DNA of 64,000 nt from Olleya sp. Bg11-27 (lineage in GTDB: Bacteria; Bacteroidota; Bacteroidia; Flavobacteriales; Flavobacteriaceae). Each line of letters opens with the position of its first letter. Position 1 is the stretch's first letter. The stretch spans positions 4,169,001-4,233,000 of the forward strand of contig NZ_CP025117.1 of NCBI RefSeq assembly GCF_002831645.1. The letters run 5' to 3'. This document shows positions 1 to 8,370 of the stretch, piece after piece. Both the position numbers and the translations under genes were made by a program. The notes below the pieces were generated by a model. The model searched no databases, had not been told where the DNA came from, and was given only the letters and a program-made list of their open reading frames with translations.

Positions 1-9
1 GTAGATTTA

Positions 10-822
10 ATGTCTGATTTACATATGGAAGCACCATTGAGAGTCATTAATAAAATTCTATTTATTGACAAAGGGCTTGAAGACGCTTATCTTTTAGGAC
101 TATTAGAGCGAATATTTTCAGAGCAATCCGGTGTTACAGATACTATTGATAACACAACATGGGATCCAACGGAACAAATCCAAGGTAAATTTAAAGTCAC
201 TGATGTCCCAATTACTAATGAAGATGCTTATCACTCTAGAGGATTAAAATCCAAATTTGAAAAGTTTGTATCTGGTGCAGAGAAAAGCATCGCAGATGGA
301 AATTTAAAAGAATTCCTGATTAGATTAGTTAGCCAACTTATATCTAGTCAATCTATAAATGACATGAGTACCATTTTATGGTGGGCAGACCTTATATTTA
401 AAGATGAAGCCGATGACGAATTTAAAAAATTCAGAAAGGATTACCTTCCAAAATACAGTCAATTAATAGAGAAATATGAAGCGCATTTAATAGCGCCTCA
501 AGATAAGCCTGCAGAGAAAAAAACGGAGACAGATACAAAAACGCCTGACGGATTTACTGAAGCTGCAAAACTTGCATTTACTACCGAGTTAAATGCAATC
601 AATAGCATAACTAAACAAAACTGGGAAGCAACAGTTTTGGAAGAAAAAGAAAAAAAGAGAGAGGATGAAGAAAAGAATCCTCCTGCACCACCAGTAATTG
701 GAAGTTTGGCCCATTTTGCGACAGTTTCTCACGGTTTAAGCCATACGAAATTATGGGATGAAGTAGAACAAGAGCTAAAAAATAGTTTTAGTTCAGGAAA
801 AAACCCTGGCTATAAAGAATAG
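10..822 (+). CDS. Unrecognised helical protein (start uncertain)
   Basis: I do not recognise this 270-residue protein. It looks soluble and mostly helical: an N-terminal helical part (about residues 1-150, with a Trp-Trp pair near residue 124), a highly charged Lys/Glu-rich linker (about 160-225, including a run of K, E and R residues followed by a Pro-rich stretch), and a short C-terminal segment. There is no signal peptide or membrane segment. The frame is still open at base 1 of the window, and no clear ribosome binding site precedes the ATG at 10, so the true start may lie outside the window. The stop is 3 bases from the start of the next gene, which suggests an operon. A weak resemblance to the all-helical proteins of GTPase-associated conflict systems crossed my mind, but I cannot support it from sequence alone. 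Confidence 0.7.
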   Translation: MSDLHMEAPLRVINKILFIDKGLEDAYLLGLLERIFSEQSGVTDTIDNTTWDPTEQIQGKFKVTDVPITNEDAYHSRGLKSKFEKFVSGAEKSIADGNLKEFLIRLVSQLISSQSINDMSTILWWADLIFKDEADDEFKKFRKDYLPKYSQLIEKYEAHLIAPQDKPAEKKTETDTKTPDGFTEAAKLAFTTELNAINSITKQNWEATVLEEKEKKREDEEKNPPAPPVIGSLAHFATVSHGLSHTKLWDEVEQELKNSFSSGKNPGYKE

Positions 823-825
823 ATT

Positions 826-1125
826 ATGAAAAAAGCACTGCAGTACTTACTATTCATACTTTTATCAACAATCCTTTCTGTCTTTTTATTCTATTTATAT
901 GTGGAGGACAACACCTTTGAGGTTTTTGGAATGTTTTACATTGCTCCTCCTGCAGGGATTTTAACAGGAGTGATCTTTTTATTGGTTAACCATTTTCTAT
1001 TAAAAAAACATCAAAGTAAAACGACATTTTATCTAATAAGAGTATTGCTATTCATTTTAATTTATGCAACCGTTTGTTCTATAATGTTATTTGGAGGAGA
1101 TATCATCTATAGCCTTACTAGTTAA
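826..1125 (+). CDS. Small integral membrane protein, unknown function
   Basis: This 99-residue protein is almost entirely hydrophobic. Three membrane segments can be seen, at about residues 5-25, 33-55 and 68-93, separated by a short acidic loop (EDN) and a basic loop (KKHQSK). It starts 3 bases after the previous stop, so it is probably co-transcribed and may be translationally coupled. No catalytic motif is visible. A decayed relative with matching second and third membrane segments lies just downstream (1304-1564), so this family was once duplicated here. Function unknown. Confidence 0.7.
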   Translation: MKKALQYLLFILLSTILSVFLFYLYVEDNTFEVFGMFYIAPPAGILTGVIFLLVNHFLLKKHQSKTTFYLIRVLLFILIYATVCSIMLFGGDIIYSLTS

Positions 1126-1303
1126 AATCAGTCTTTATAAATAATGCTTAAAATGAAGGTGGTCACTTCTTTTCTTCTCACTATTTATATCACGAAAAAG
1201 CTATATTTAACACTGGTAAATTACACACAACAGCATTTGGATACTATCTCGGGCTCTAGTTAATATTTTATTTTCTATTGTAAATCAGTATGTTTTAACC
1301 TAA

Positions 1304-1564
1304 CCTAATAATACGACAAATAGTTATAGTCCGATTTGTGAGTATCGTTCAAGTATACTAGTTTTTGTTGATGGTCCTATTTTAGACATTCAAGGTACTC
1401 TCCTATTTTTATTAATAGCTTTTTTTTTATTTAGAAGAAAAACAAAAACACCTGTTTTTTTTATTAGAATAGCACTCGTTATTTTCATCGTCCTATTAAT
1501 TTCATGTATACAAAAGTTTTTTTTTAAAACATCAATAGGTACAAAACAAAGTATTCATAATTAA
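1304..1564 (+). pseudogene. Relic of a paralogue of the 826-1125 membrane protein
   Basis: Within the otherwise gene-free stretch 1126-1816, the frame from 1304 to the stop at 1562-1564 stays open and encodes two hydrophobic segments separated by a basic RRKTKT loop. The order and spacing match the last two membrane segments of the 826-1125 protein (KKHQSKT loop; FYLIRVLLFIL against FFIRIALVIFI). No ATG is present in frame, and the upstream half is missing or shifted, so I read this as a degraded duplicate. A 38-codon open frame at about 1144 may be part of its former 5' end. Bases 1565-1816 contain only the promoter described separately. Confidence 0.5.
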
Positions 1565-1630
1565 CTGGTTGATTAACATCTGTTCGACTAGTGATACTTT
1601 TATACACGACATTCACTATTAACAATGAAA

Positions 1631-1678
1631 TATCATTAAATTCAGTGATAACAAAACGGGTAATCTAATATACATTTG
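1631..1678 (+). promoter_or_regulatory. Palindromic operator plus -7 box upstream of the sensor kinase operon
   Basis: The 20-mer TATCATTAAATTCAGTGATA (1631-1650) is an imperfect palindrome. Exactly 20 bases further lies TACATTTG (1671-1678), a match to the Bacteroidetes -7 box TAnnTTTG. The kinase ATG is at 1817, leaving a leader of about 130 bases. The same operator and spacing recur at other promoters in the window, so this is likely an activator site and would make the two-component operon part of the regulon. Confidence 0.7.
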
Positions 1679-1816
1679 TAATTACAGCCATACAGCGATT
1701 AAGTCCAATTCATATCAACGCGGTATACACAAATTACTAAATAAATTTAGAAAGTATTAATTACACCGTATGACCTGCCGCATAGGACAAGTAAAATCTC
1801 TATTTTTGTATTAAAT

Positions 1817-3793
1817 ATGAATAAAATCAAATACTTATTATGTATTGTCCTTTGCTTATACTTACCCCAAATAAGTAACGCGCAAGAACTAAACACGACT
1901 TCAATTGAAGCCTATATTTCTGTATATCAAACAGAAATAAATACAAACCCAGAAAAAGCTCAAAAAGCAGTAAAAAAATGGCTGGAGTTAAGTATCAAGC
2001 AAAATGACGTCATAAAAGAAGCACAGGCGCATTATGCTTTAGCTAATATTGGTAACATTACCGGAAATTACAAGCAGACCATAAAAGAAGCTCCCAAAGC
2101 AATCTCCATACTAAAAGCACAGCATATGGAAATGGGACTACCTGCGAGTTACAACGTTTTAGCCTTAGGTTATAAAAACTTAGGTCAGTATCCAGAAGCT
2201 ATGGATAGTTTTCTATTGTGTCTTAGTTATGCCGAAAAAACGGATGACAAACAACAACAGGCAAATGCGTATCAGAACATATCAACTTTATATATTCTAC
2301 AAAAAAACTATGAAAAGGCAGCCAATAATTTAGATAGAGCTGCTCAAATATACAGAGCATTAGGTGACGATAACGGTGTCTTAGTTACGCTTTTCAATTT
2401 TGCTAACATTTTAAAAGAACAAGGACGCTACAAAGAGGCTTATAAACATTATAAAACCGTCTTAGATTACCGTATAAAAGAAGGCAACAAAGCTTCCATC
2501 GCCTATGTGAAAATTAACCTTTCACAATTACTAGTCGAAGAAGGTAATTATGAAGAGGCTATCCCACAACTTAACGAAACCTTAAGTTTATTAGAAGAAT
2601 TAAAATTTACATCAGACATGGCTATTGTCTTAAACGACTTAGGCCTATGTCATTCTAAATTAGGACATACCGGACAAGCTATTGCTTACTTTGAAAGATC
2701 TTTAAAAATTGGAAAATCAAAGTCCTTACCCCAATACAATTCTCAATTTTACAAGAACCTTTCCCACTTGTATAAAGACATTGGTAATTACAAACAAGCA
2801 TTATATTATTACGAAAAAACAGTTTTAGTTACAGAAGATATAAATGCGGTGGATAAAGAAAAATATGTTGCAAATTTACAGGAGCAATATGAAACGGAGC
2901 TAAAAGAAACCCGGATTAAACTATTAGAAAAAGAACAAAAACTTAGTGAAGCCGAACTAGAAAAAGCAGCTTTAAATTTAGAGAAGACCGCTCTAGATTT
3001 GGATAGACAGCGTATGGTGCGTAATATTTTTATTGCTGGTTTTATAATCTTGTTGGGGGTCTTAATATTGTTACGCTATCTGTATTTGCAGCGTCTAAAA
3101 ATCCAACGTCAATTAACACTTCAAAAAGAAGAGAATGCAAGACAAGAAATTAACCAGTTAGTAAAAGATCATAAACTATCGGTTATAGAGCAATATCAAG
3201 AAGGCCAAGAAGAAGAACGTGCTAGATTATCTAGAGAAATCCATGACGGAATTGGTAGTGACCTAGCCAGTATTAAAATTGGTTTTGAGCATTATTTAGA
3301 ATCTAAAAAGTTTAGCCCACAAGGAAAACGATTATTACAAGCTATTGAGCAATCTTGTAAAGATGTCCGTTTACTGTCTCATCAATTACATCCGCTACCA
3401 TTTTCCAAAATTGGTTTTAGTAGCTTTTTAAAAGAAGCTTTAGAGCAACTAAAGAATACGAATGTCTTTTCTATAACCTCTTTTTTATATCCTGAGGACG
3501 CTATAGACGAACTTCCGGAAGCACTTTTAGCAGACACCTATCGTATAATCCAAGAGCTACTAAACAATATTATTAAGCACGCCAAGGCTACAGAGGTTGA
3601 AGTACAACTAACCAAACACGCAGCCTATTTAAATCTAGTCGTTAGTGATAATGGTTCTGGCTTCAAAACAAATAACAAACCAGGTATTGGTATCAGAAAT
3701 ATTAAAGAACGTGTCCATAAAAGACACGGAGAGGTAACCATAGATAGCTCGCCACAACATGGAACTTCAATAACAATTGATTTTCCTTTATAA
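1817..3793 (+). CDS. TPR-containing sensor histidine kinase (HisKA_3 type)
   Basis: This is a 658-residue membrane sensor kinase that autophosphorylates and passes the phosphate to a partner response regulator. A signal peptide (residues 1-22, ending SNAQ) exports a periplasmic TPR domain (about 25-345; repeats with the A-x-Y...G-x-Y-x-x-A pattern). A coiled coil follows (about 350-398), then one membrane segment (about 402-424), a second coiled coil, the HisKA_3 box (REIHDGIG; phosphoacceptor His476) and a HATPase_c domain with N box NNIIKHA (about 581) and G boxes DNGSGF (about 612) and GIGIRN (about 627). The response regulator follows 11 bases downstream. The TPR domain suggests that a protein or peptide is sensed in the periplasm, but the signal is unknown. 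Its own promoter carries the shared operator, so autoregulation is likely. Confidence 0.93.
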   Translation: MNKIKYLLCIVLCLYLPQISNAQELNTTSIEAYISVYQTEINTNPEKAQKAVKKWLELSIKQNDVIKEAQAHYALANIGNITGNYKQTIKEAPKAISILKAQHMEMGLPASYNVLALGYKNLGQYPEAMDSFLLCLSYAEKTDDKQQQANAYQNISTLYILQKNYEKAANNLDRAAQIYRALGDDNGVLVTLFNFANILKEQGRYKEAYKHYKTVLDYRIKEGNKASIAYVKINLSQLLVEEGNYEEAIPQLNETLSLLEELKFTSDMAIVLNDLGLCHSKLGHTGQAIAYFERSLKIGKSKSLPQYNSQFYKNLSHLYKDIGNYKQALYYYEKTVLVTEDINAVDKEKYVANLQEQYETELKETRIKLLEKEQKLSEAELEKAALNLEKTALDLDRQRMVRNIFIAGFIILLGVLILLRYLYLQRLKIQRQLTLQKEENARQEINQLVKDHKLSVIEQYQEGQEEERARLSREIHDGIGSDLASIKIGFEHYLESKKFSPQGKRLLQAIEQSCKDVRLLSHQLHPLPFSKIGFSSFLKEALEQLKNTNVFSITSFLYPEDAIDELPEALLADTYRIIQELLNNIIKHAKATEVEVQLTKHAAYLNLVVSDNGSGFKTNNKPGIGIRNIKERVHKRHGEVTIDSSPQHGTSITIDFPL

Positions 3794-3804
3794 CACCATT
3801 AAGA

Positions 3805-4443
3805 ATGAAACAAATAAATCTTATCATAGCAGACGACCATTTAATGTTTTTAGAAGGTCTAAATACCATTTTAAGTGAAATGGAAGAAATTAACACCATA
3901 CATATCGCTACCGAAGGGAAACAAGTTCTGCGTTTACTAGAGCAGTTTCCTATAGACTTAGTGATTAGTGACATTAATATGCCGAAAATGGATGGTTTAG
4001 AACTATTAACCGAACTTAAAAAAAAGAGCAATCCTCCAAAAGTGATTATTTTAAGCATGCTGGATAATCATCGAACCATCTATAAGGTTATTCAAAAAAA
4101 AGCAGATGGATTTGTTCCTAAATTTACAAGTAAAGCAGAATTACAAAAAGCAGTAAAAACGGTCATTGATGGCGAACAATATTTTTCTGAAGCCATAAAA
4201 CACAAATATATGGAGAGTGTTTTTGAAAGAAAAAAATACAAAGATATTGAGCTTTCTAAAAGAGAAAAAGAAGTCCTAGAATTATTATCTAAAGAATTGA
4301 CGTCTAAAGAGATTTCTGCAAAACTTTTCATATCTGTTAATACCGTAGAAACCCATCGTAAAAACATACTGCTTAAAACAGGATCTAAAACCACAACTGG
4401 AGCTGTAAAATATGGTATAGAAAGTGGCTTGTTTGACAACTAA
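3805..4443 (+). CDS. NarL/LuxR-family response regulator
   Basis: This 212-residue cytoplasmic transcription factor is the partner of the upstream kinase. The receiver domain (about 1-120) has the acidic pair D10-D11, the phosphoacceptor Asp56 (ISDINMP), the conserved Ser near 84 (IILSM) and Lys near 106. The LuxR/GerE helix-turn-helix (about 147-210) has the family signature LSKREKEVLELL...SKEISAKLFISVNTVETHRKNI. Length is normal for the family. Regulators of this class bind inverted repeats as dimers. The 20-bp palindrome found upstream of its own operon and of about eleven other promoters in this window is therefore a natural candidate target, but the window contains no direct proof of the link. 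Confidence 0.95.
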   Translation: MKQINLIIADDHLMFLEGLNTILSEMEEINTIHIATEGKQVLRLLEQFPIDLVISDINMPKMDGLELLTELKKKSNPPKVIILSMLDNHRTIYKVIQKKADGFVPKFTSKAELQKAVKTVIDGEQYFSEAIKHKYMESVFERKKYKDIELSKREKEVLELLSKELTSKEISAKLFISVNTVETHRKNILLKTGSKTTTGAVKYGIESGLFDN

Positions 4444-4830
4444 AACCAGTAGTCTTCAAGTTCCTTTTTTAAAGCTAGACTATTAAACACCTGTTATGCC
4501 TTTAAGTAATATTCTTTAAAATATAATTTACAAAAGACACTAAATAATAACGCTTCTATTTAGTCACTTCTTTTAATATAAATGCGGTAAAAACTTGAAA
4601 TGGTATAAACCAACACTTTTACAAATAAGTAATTTTCTCTTTTCTAAAATTTTAGGAATACTTTAAGTACTCGCATAAAAATCAAGAACCAAAAGAGCTT
4701 GCTTGCATTTCTAATCCATCTATTGTGTACACCATTTAATAAAAAGAAAGGTTTTTATAATTTGAAACCTAAAAGCGACTTATTATGCACAAAATAACAC
4801 TATAATATTTATAGTGAATAATAGCAATAG

Positions 4831-5105
4831 GGCGATTACTTAATTAAAACACCTTGTTTTGAACTTATTTTACAACAGCTTTTAAAAAATTATCAAAATT
4901 ATCTGAAGCGTCTTTTTTTTGAGATCATATATCTAGATTCAACGATGCTTACCAAGACACTCCCCCATTACAATACATATTGGAATTGCTAACCGATTTG
5001 TTTAAATCCAATTTCCTTAAAACTAAGGCATTTGAATCATTACCTTTTATCATCACTGAATACAGTGAGTCTTTTATATCCCAAAATAAGGTCTTAAATA
5101 AATAA
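4831..5105 (+). pseudogene. Frameshifted remnant of an unknown gene
   Basis: The 719-base gap 4444-5162 has no intact gene. From 4831 a frame reads GDYLIKTPCFELILQQLLKN... up to a run of eight T at 4913-4920. Coding-like sequence then continues in a different frame from 4923 (DHISRFNDAYQDTPPLQ... to LNK and stop at 5103-5105). The join at a homopolymer points to slippage or a sequencing error. No start codon is visible in frame. I do not recognise the family. Bases 4444-4830 are AT-rich and show nothing I can support. An operator copy (5051-5070) lies inside the 3' end of this relic. Confidence 0.45.
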
Positions 5106-5124
5106 GACTTATGCTCTAATTTTG
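5051..5124 (+). promoter_or_regulatory. Operator copy and -7 box upstream of the 131-aa gene
   Basis: CATCACTGAATACAGTGAGT (5051-5070) is a strong copy of the window's operator. Unlike the other copies there is no -7 box 20 bases downstream. The nearest good one is TAATTTTG at 5117-5124, 46 bases away and 38 bases before the ATG at 5163. This would place the operator near -67, so it may act from a class I position or regulate differently. Confidence 0.5.
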
Positions 5125-5162
5125 CCCTAAGACATTAAATAAATAATAAATACAACATAATT

Positions 5163-5558
5163 ATGGGACTACAAGAAAAGAAAGCAATACGCATGGTTGA
5201 AGAGCAATACTTAGCGGATTATCAAAAAGAAATTAATGAAGCTGCAGGAAAAGAACTACCAATAACAATTAATTGGGATACGTTTGAATTAGACTATATC
5301 AAATTTGTACCAAGTGTATGTTTACAACGTTTGACAGATGGACTTACAAGTATTTGTGCAGATGACTTAGGCAAAGAAGCTGTTCAAGAAGGTATAAATA
5401 CGATCGTGATTAACTGTATTCAAAATGAAGGTGCTGAAGAAAAAAAATCTTTAAAAATCGAAGATGGTGTATTTACACTAACAGCATGTTGGGGAGGTCA
5501 TCACTCCGGTTGTTTCCCTGATATTGCATTAAAAACATTTATAGAAAACTACTTATAG
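5163..5558 (+). CDS. Unrecognised 131-residue protein
   Basis: This small soluble acidic protein has no signal peptide or membrane segment. The N-terminal third is helical (GLQEKKAIRMVEEQYL, then a second helix ending in EAAGKELP). The rest is mixed, ending in a beta-rich segment (ITIVINCIQ..., SLKIEDGVFTLTACWGG) and a last helix. I have an impression of a small family that starts with MGLQEKRAI and occurs near DUF4132/MolR-type genes, but I cannot verify it. The gene stands alone, with an operator upstream and a strong terminator at 5564. It is the nearest forward gene to the LRR/DUF4132 block and probably belongs to the same regulon. No catalytic motif is apparent. Confidence 0.75.
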   Translation: MGLQEKKAIRMVEEQYLADYQKEINEAAGKELPITINWDTFELDYIKFVPSVCLQRLTDGLTSICADDLGKEAVQEGINTIVINCIQNEGAEEKKSLKIEDGVFTLTACWGGHHSGCFPDIALKTFIENYL

Positions 5559-5563
5559 TACTT

Positions 5564-5598
5564 AAAAGGCCCGAAATTAATTTCAGGCCTTTTTTTTA
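5564..5598 (+). terminator. Rho-independent terminator after the 131-aa gene
   Basis: AAAAGGCC and AGGCCTTTT arms flank a short AT-rich loop, and a run of T follows. It begins six bases after the stop at 5558. Bases 5599-5766, between it and the end of the reverse-strand LRR gene, show no gene. Confidence 0.8.
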
Positions 5599-5766
5599 AA
5601 TTAAGATATTTCATTTTTTAGAAAGTTCACATTCATTATATACAGAATCTAATTGATGAAACTCTTCTACATTATTTATGATAATATAAAGTCTATTGAC
5701 GCTATCATTTTTAAAACTTTTTAAAATAATTGAATATTGATATCCTGTCTCTTTTTACTTTTTTCT

Positions 5767-8292
5767 CTACCCCCTAAATGGCGCTTCACTATCTTCATCA
5801 TCAAAATTTCTTTGCGACACTGATTTATTTTCTAGTGGCTCATAGAGTTCAGATTTCATATTACTACCATTAAATTTAGAGGTCCAGTAGACTAATTTTT
5901 GTAGGTTAAGGTTTCTAAATTCTTCGGCTACTTTTTCAGAGAAATCACAACCACTAATACTTAATACTTCCAGCTGTGTTAATGCTGCTAATTCTACAGG
6001 TAAAACAACTTGTTTAAAATTGTTTATTCCTAAAACACGTAGATTTTTCAGATTCGCAATCCAAATTGGTATTTTTTCCCCTCTGTTATGTGCGCTGATA
6101 AAAAGCATTTCTAAATTCAACTCAGAAATCGATTCTGGATATATGCTTCCTTTTTCATCTAAGCCTTCTAACCAAAGATGTTTTAAAGAATTCCAACGCG
6201 ATATTGCTATAATACTTTCATCGTTAATATGATCACAATGTATCAGTTTTACGGCTTCAATAGTGTCGACGTTTAAATTATTTATGGTTTTAAGCGCGAC
6301 ACTCTGCATTCTTAATTTTTTAAGCTGAGGCAATGTTACCGCAGGAAAAGCATCAAAACCTTTGGCTTCAAATATCCCTAAAAATTCAAGGCTTGGTGTA
6401 TGAGTTAATAAACGCTCTAAAGTTTCAGTAGTTCCGTTATAATCATCAATCCTTAGTACTTTTAAATTGGTGTGTTTAAAAGCGGTTAATGCATTGTTAT
6501 GTTCTGGATTGGCTTTTTTAAATGTGATGGTAAGTTCTTTTAAATTGACGAAGTTTTTAAATAAGCTATCTAATTGACTCACATCACTGGTAAAATCAAA
6601 CGATTCAATGTTCTCTGGATGTCTAAAGGTTTCAAAATTTAAAACATTATTAACGTCATCATTTCTATGTCCAAGATTAAATTTAGCAGCGCTAATTACT
6701 GCATAAAATTCCTTTAAATTAAGAATTGGTGTGGCTTTAATTTCCAGATTAAACACATCAAACGGTTCTGTTCCTGCTTTTATGCCTTTAATTTCAGAAA
6801 TCGTTAAATTGGTAATATGTTTTGGCAAGCAATCGGTATTTACAACTAAGGCACTCGCATTTTTAATCGTCAGGTTTTCTAACTGAGCTATTTTTGAAAA
6901 TACATTTGGAAAAATTCTAACCGCTAATTTTAGATCTTTAGTATGCCACTCTTTAAATCTGTATAACTCTACATTTTTAAGTTCTGTACATTGCTCAATC
7001 CCTTCAAAAAGCCAATCTAATTTATGTTCTAATTTGTAATTAAGCGTTGTTAAGTTTTTAAATACAGCTAATGATGTTTTATGCGGAATTTCTGGTGCTT
7101 CACAATCTACAGTTATCGTCTTTAAATTAGGAAAAAACGAAGCATTGTCTAACACAAAGTTCAGAAGTTTAGGCGAATCTATTTCTATAGACTCTCGCAG
7201 ACTAACTTTCGTCATTGGTGTAATATTAGTTTCTTCGCTATATGTAATTTTTGTTTCTAATTTAGGTCTAGGTGTATCTCCAAAACATCTAGACGCATCT
7301 CCAAAAAATAAGGTAGATGATATGGAGTTTATCTTAGGGGCATTAAGCTCAAAAAGTTCTAATTTTGGTAAATCTTCAAATCCACTTGGTAAGCTATCTA
7401 TGCTTTTAGATAAAATCTGAAACTCTTTTAGTTGCTTTAAGTGGCTAACATCTTTAGGTAATGCTGTTAATTCATTTAAGTAAAACAATTCTATACGTTT
7501 TAAAGATGCAGGAAACACAACTTGAGACAGGTCTTGCACGCCTACATAACGTAGTTTGAATACTTTTAATTCAGTAAGGTCTGTAAGCCAATTAAAATCA
7601 GTCAGATTCATATTAGGAATAATTTTTCCAATCCAATAATCACCTTCTATACATATTTTTTTTAAGGCTGTTAACTGAGACATTGTACTAGGAAACCTTA
7701 TTAAACAAGGCGCAACAAGCTTTAATTTTTTTAAATTTGATAAATTACCAAAATCCTCTGGTAGTTGTTCATAATCACCTTCTAGATCTAATTCTTCTAA
7801 AGACGTTAATTTTGATATCTCATTAAGAATACTATCATATTTATTACCAAAATCTTTTAAATGGATTTTTAAACTTTTTACGCCGTTAAATCGTCTTAAT
7901 ATATGTGGATGTTCTAACAAGCGATCTAAAAAATCTGTCGAAGAATGAAAAAGCCATAGTTCTGATCCTCCACTAATTATATCATATAATTTAAGAAGGT
8001 CTAAGTCTTCAGATAGCAATCCATATTCTAAAATAGAAATCATTCTGGCTACACGCTTTCCTTTTTGTGTTATTTTTTTTCGACTTTTAAAGGCTAATTG
8101 CAAAGCTTCTGGGGCTTGTTTTTTTATGATGTTAGCACACTCTGTTCTATTTTTTTTATTAGATGTTGCTTTTGCAATCACAAAAATTTCATAATAAAAA
8201 TCCTCTGGAAAGTTTTTACACTTTTTAATGTCTTCATAATACTCATCCATTGTATAAAACTTGAAAACAGGTGTTTCTGCTGGTTTTGTCAT
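5767..8292 (-). CDS. Giant leucine-rich-repeat protein, family member 1
   Basis: This is an 841-residue cytoplasmic protein with no signal peptide. The N-terminal 110 residues are helical and carry the block FPEDFYYEIFVIAKAT...ECANIIKKQAPEALQLAFKSRKKIT, which is nearly identical in the neighbour at 8371. From about residue 130 onward irregular leucine-rich repeats (L-x-x-L-x-L, with N/C-type turns) run almost to the end, forming a long solenoid expected to bind proteins. A short C-terminal cap carries SKFNGSNM, matched by FNGNNM and FGGYNM in the two relatives. The gene lies 78 bases downstream of the paralogue on the same strand and shares its operator promoter. The target is unknown. The N-terminal domain is the only part besides the cap that could hold an activity, and no catalytic motif is visible in it. 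Confidence 0.9.
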   Translation of the reverse strand: MTKPAETPVFKFYTMDEYYEDIKKCKNFPEDFYYEIFVIAKATSNKKNRTECANIIKKQAPEALQLAFKSRKKITQKGKRVARMISILEYGLLSEDLDLLKLYDIISGGSELWLFHSSTDFLDRLLEHPHILRRFNGVKSLKIHLKDFGNKYDSILNEISKLTSLEELDLEGDYEQLPEDFGNLSNLKKLKLVAPCLIRFPSTMSQLTALKKICIEGDYWIGKIIPNMNLTDFNWLTDLTELKVFKLRYVGVQDLSQVVFPASLKRIELFYLNELTALPKDVSHLKQLKEFQILSKSIDSLPSGFEDLPKLELFELNAPKINSISSTLFFGDASRCFGDTPRPKLETKITYSEETNITPMTKVSLRESIEIDSPKLLNFVLDNASFFPNLKTITVDCEAPEIPHKTSLAVFKNLTTLNYKLEHKLDWLFEGIEQCTELKNVELYRFKEWHTKDLKLAVRIFPNVFSKIAQLENLTIKNASALVVNTDCLPKHITNLTISEIKGIKAGTEPFDVFNLEIKATPILNLKEFYAVISAAKFNLGHRNDDVNNVLNFETFRHPENIESFDFTSDVSQLDSLFKNFVNLKELTITFKKANPEHNNALTAFKHTNLKVLRIDDYNGTTETLERLLTHTPSLEFLGIFEAKGFDAFPAVTLPQLKKLRMQSVALKTINNLNVDTIEAVKLIHCDHINDESIIAISRWNSLKHLWLEGLDEKGSIYPESISELNLEMLFISAHNRGEKIPIWIANLKNLRVLGINNFKQVVLPVELAALTQLEVLSISGCDFSEKVAEEFRNLNLQKLVYWTSKFNGSNMKSELYEPLENKSVSQRNFDDEDSEAPFRG

Positions 8293-8370
8293 AGTAATCG
8301 TTAATTTTTAAAGTATAAATTTCTTTTGGAAACAGTTTTTTTAGATACAGTACGTTGTGCTTTAATTTCT

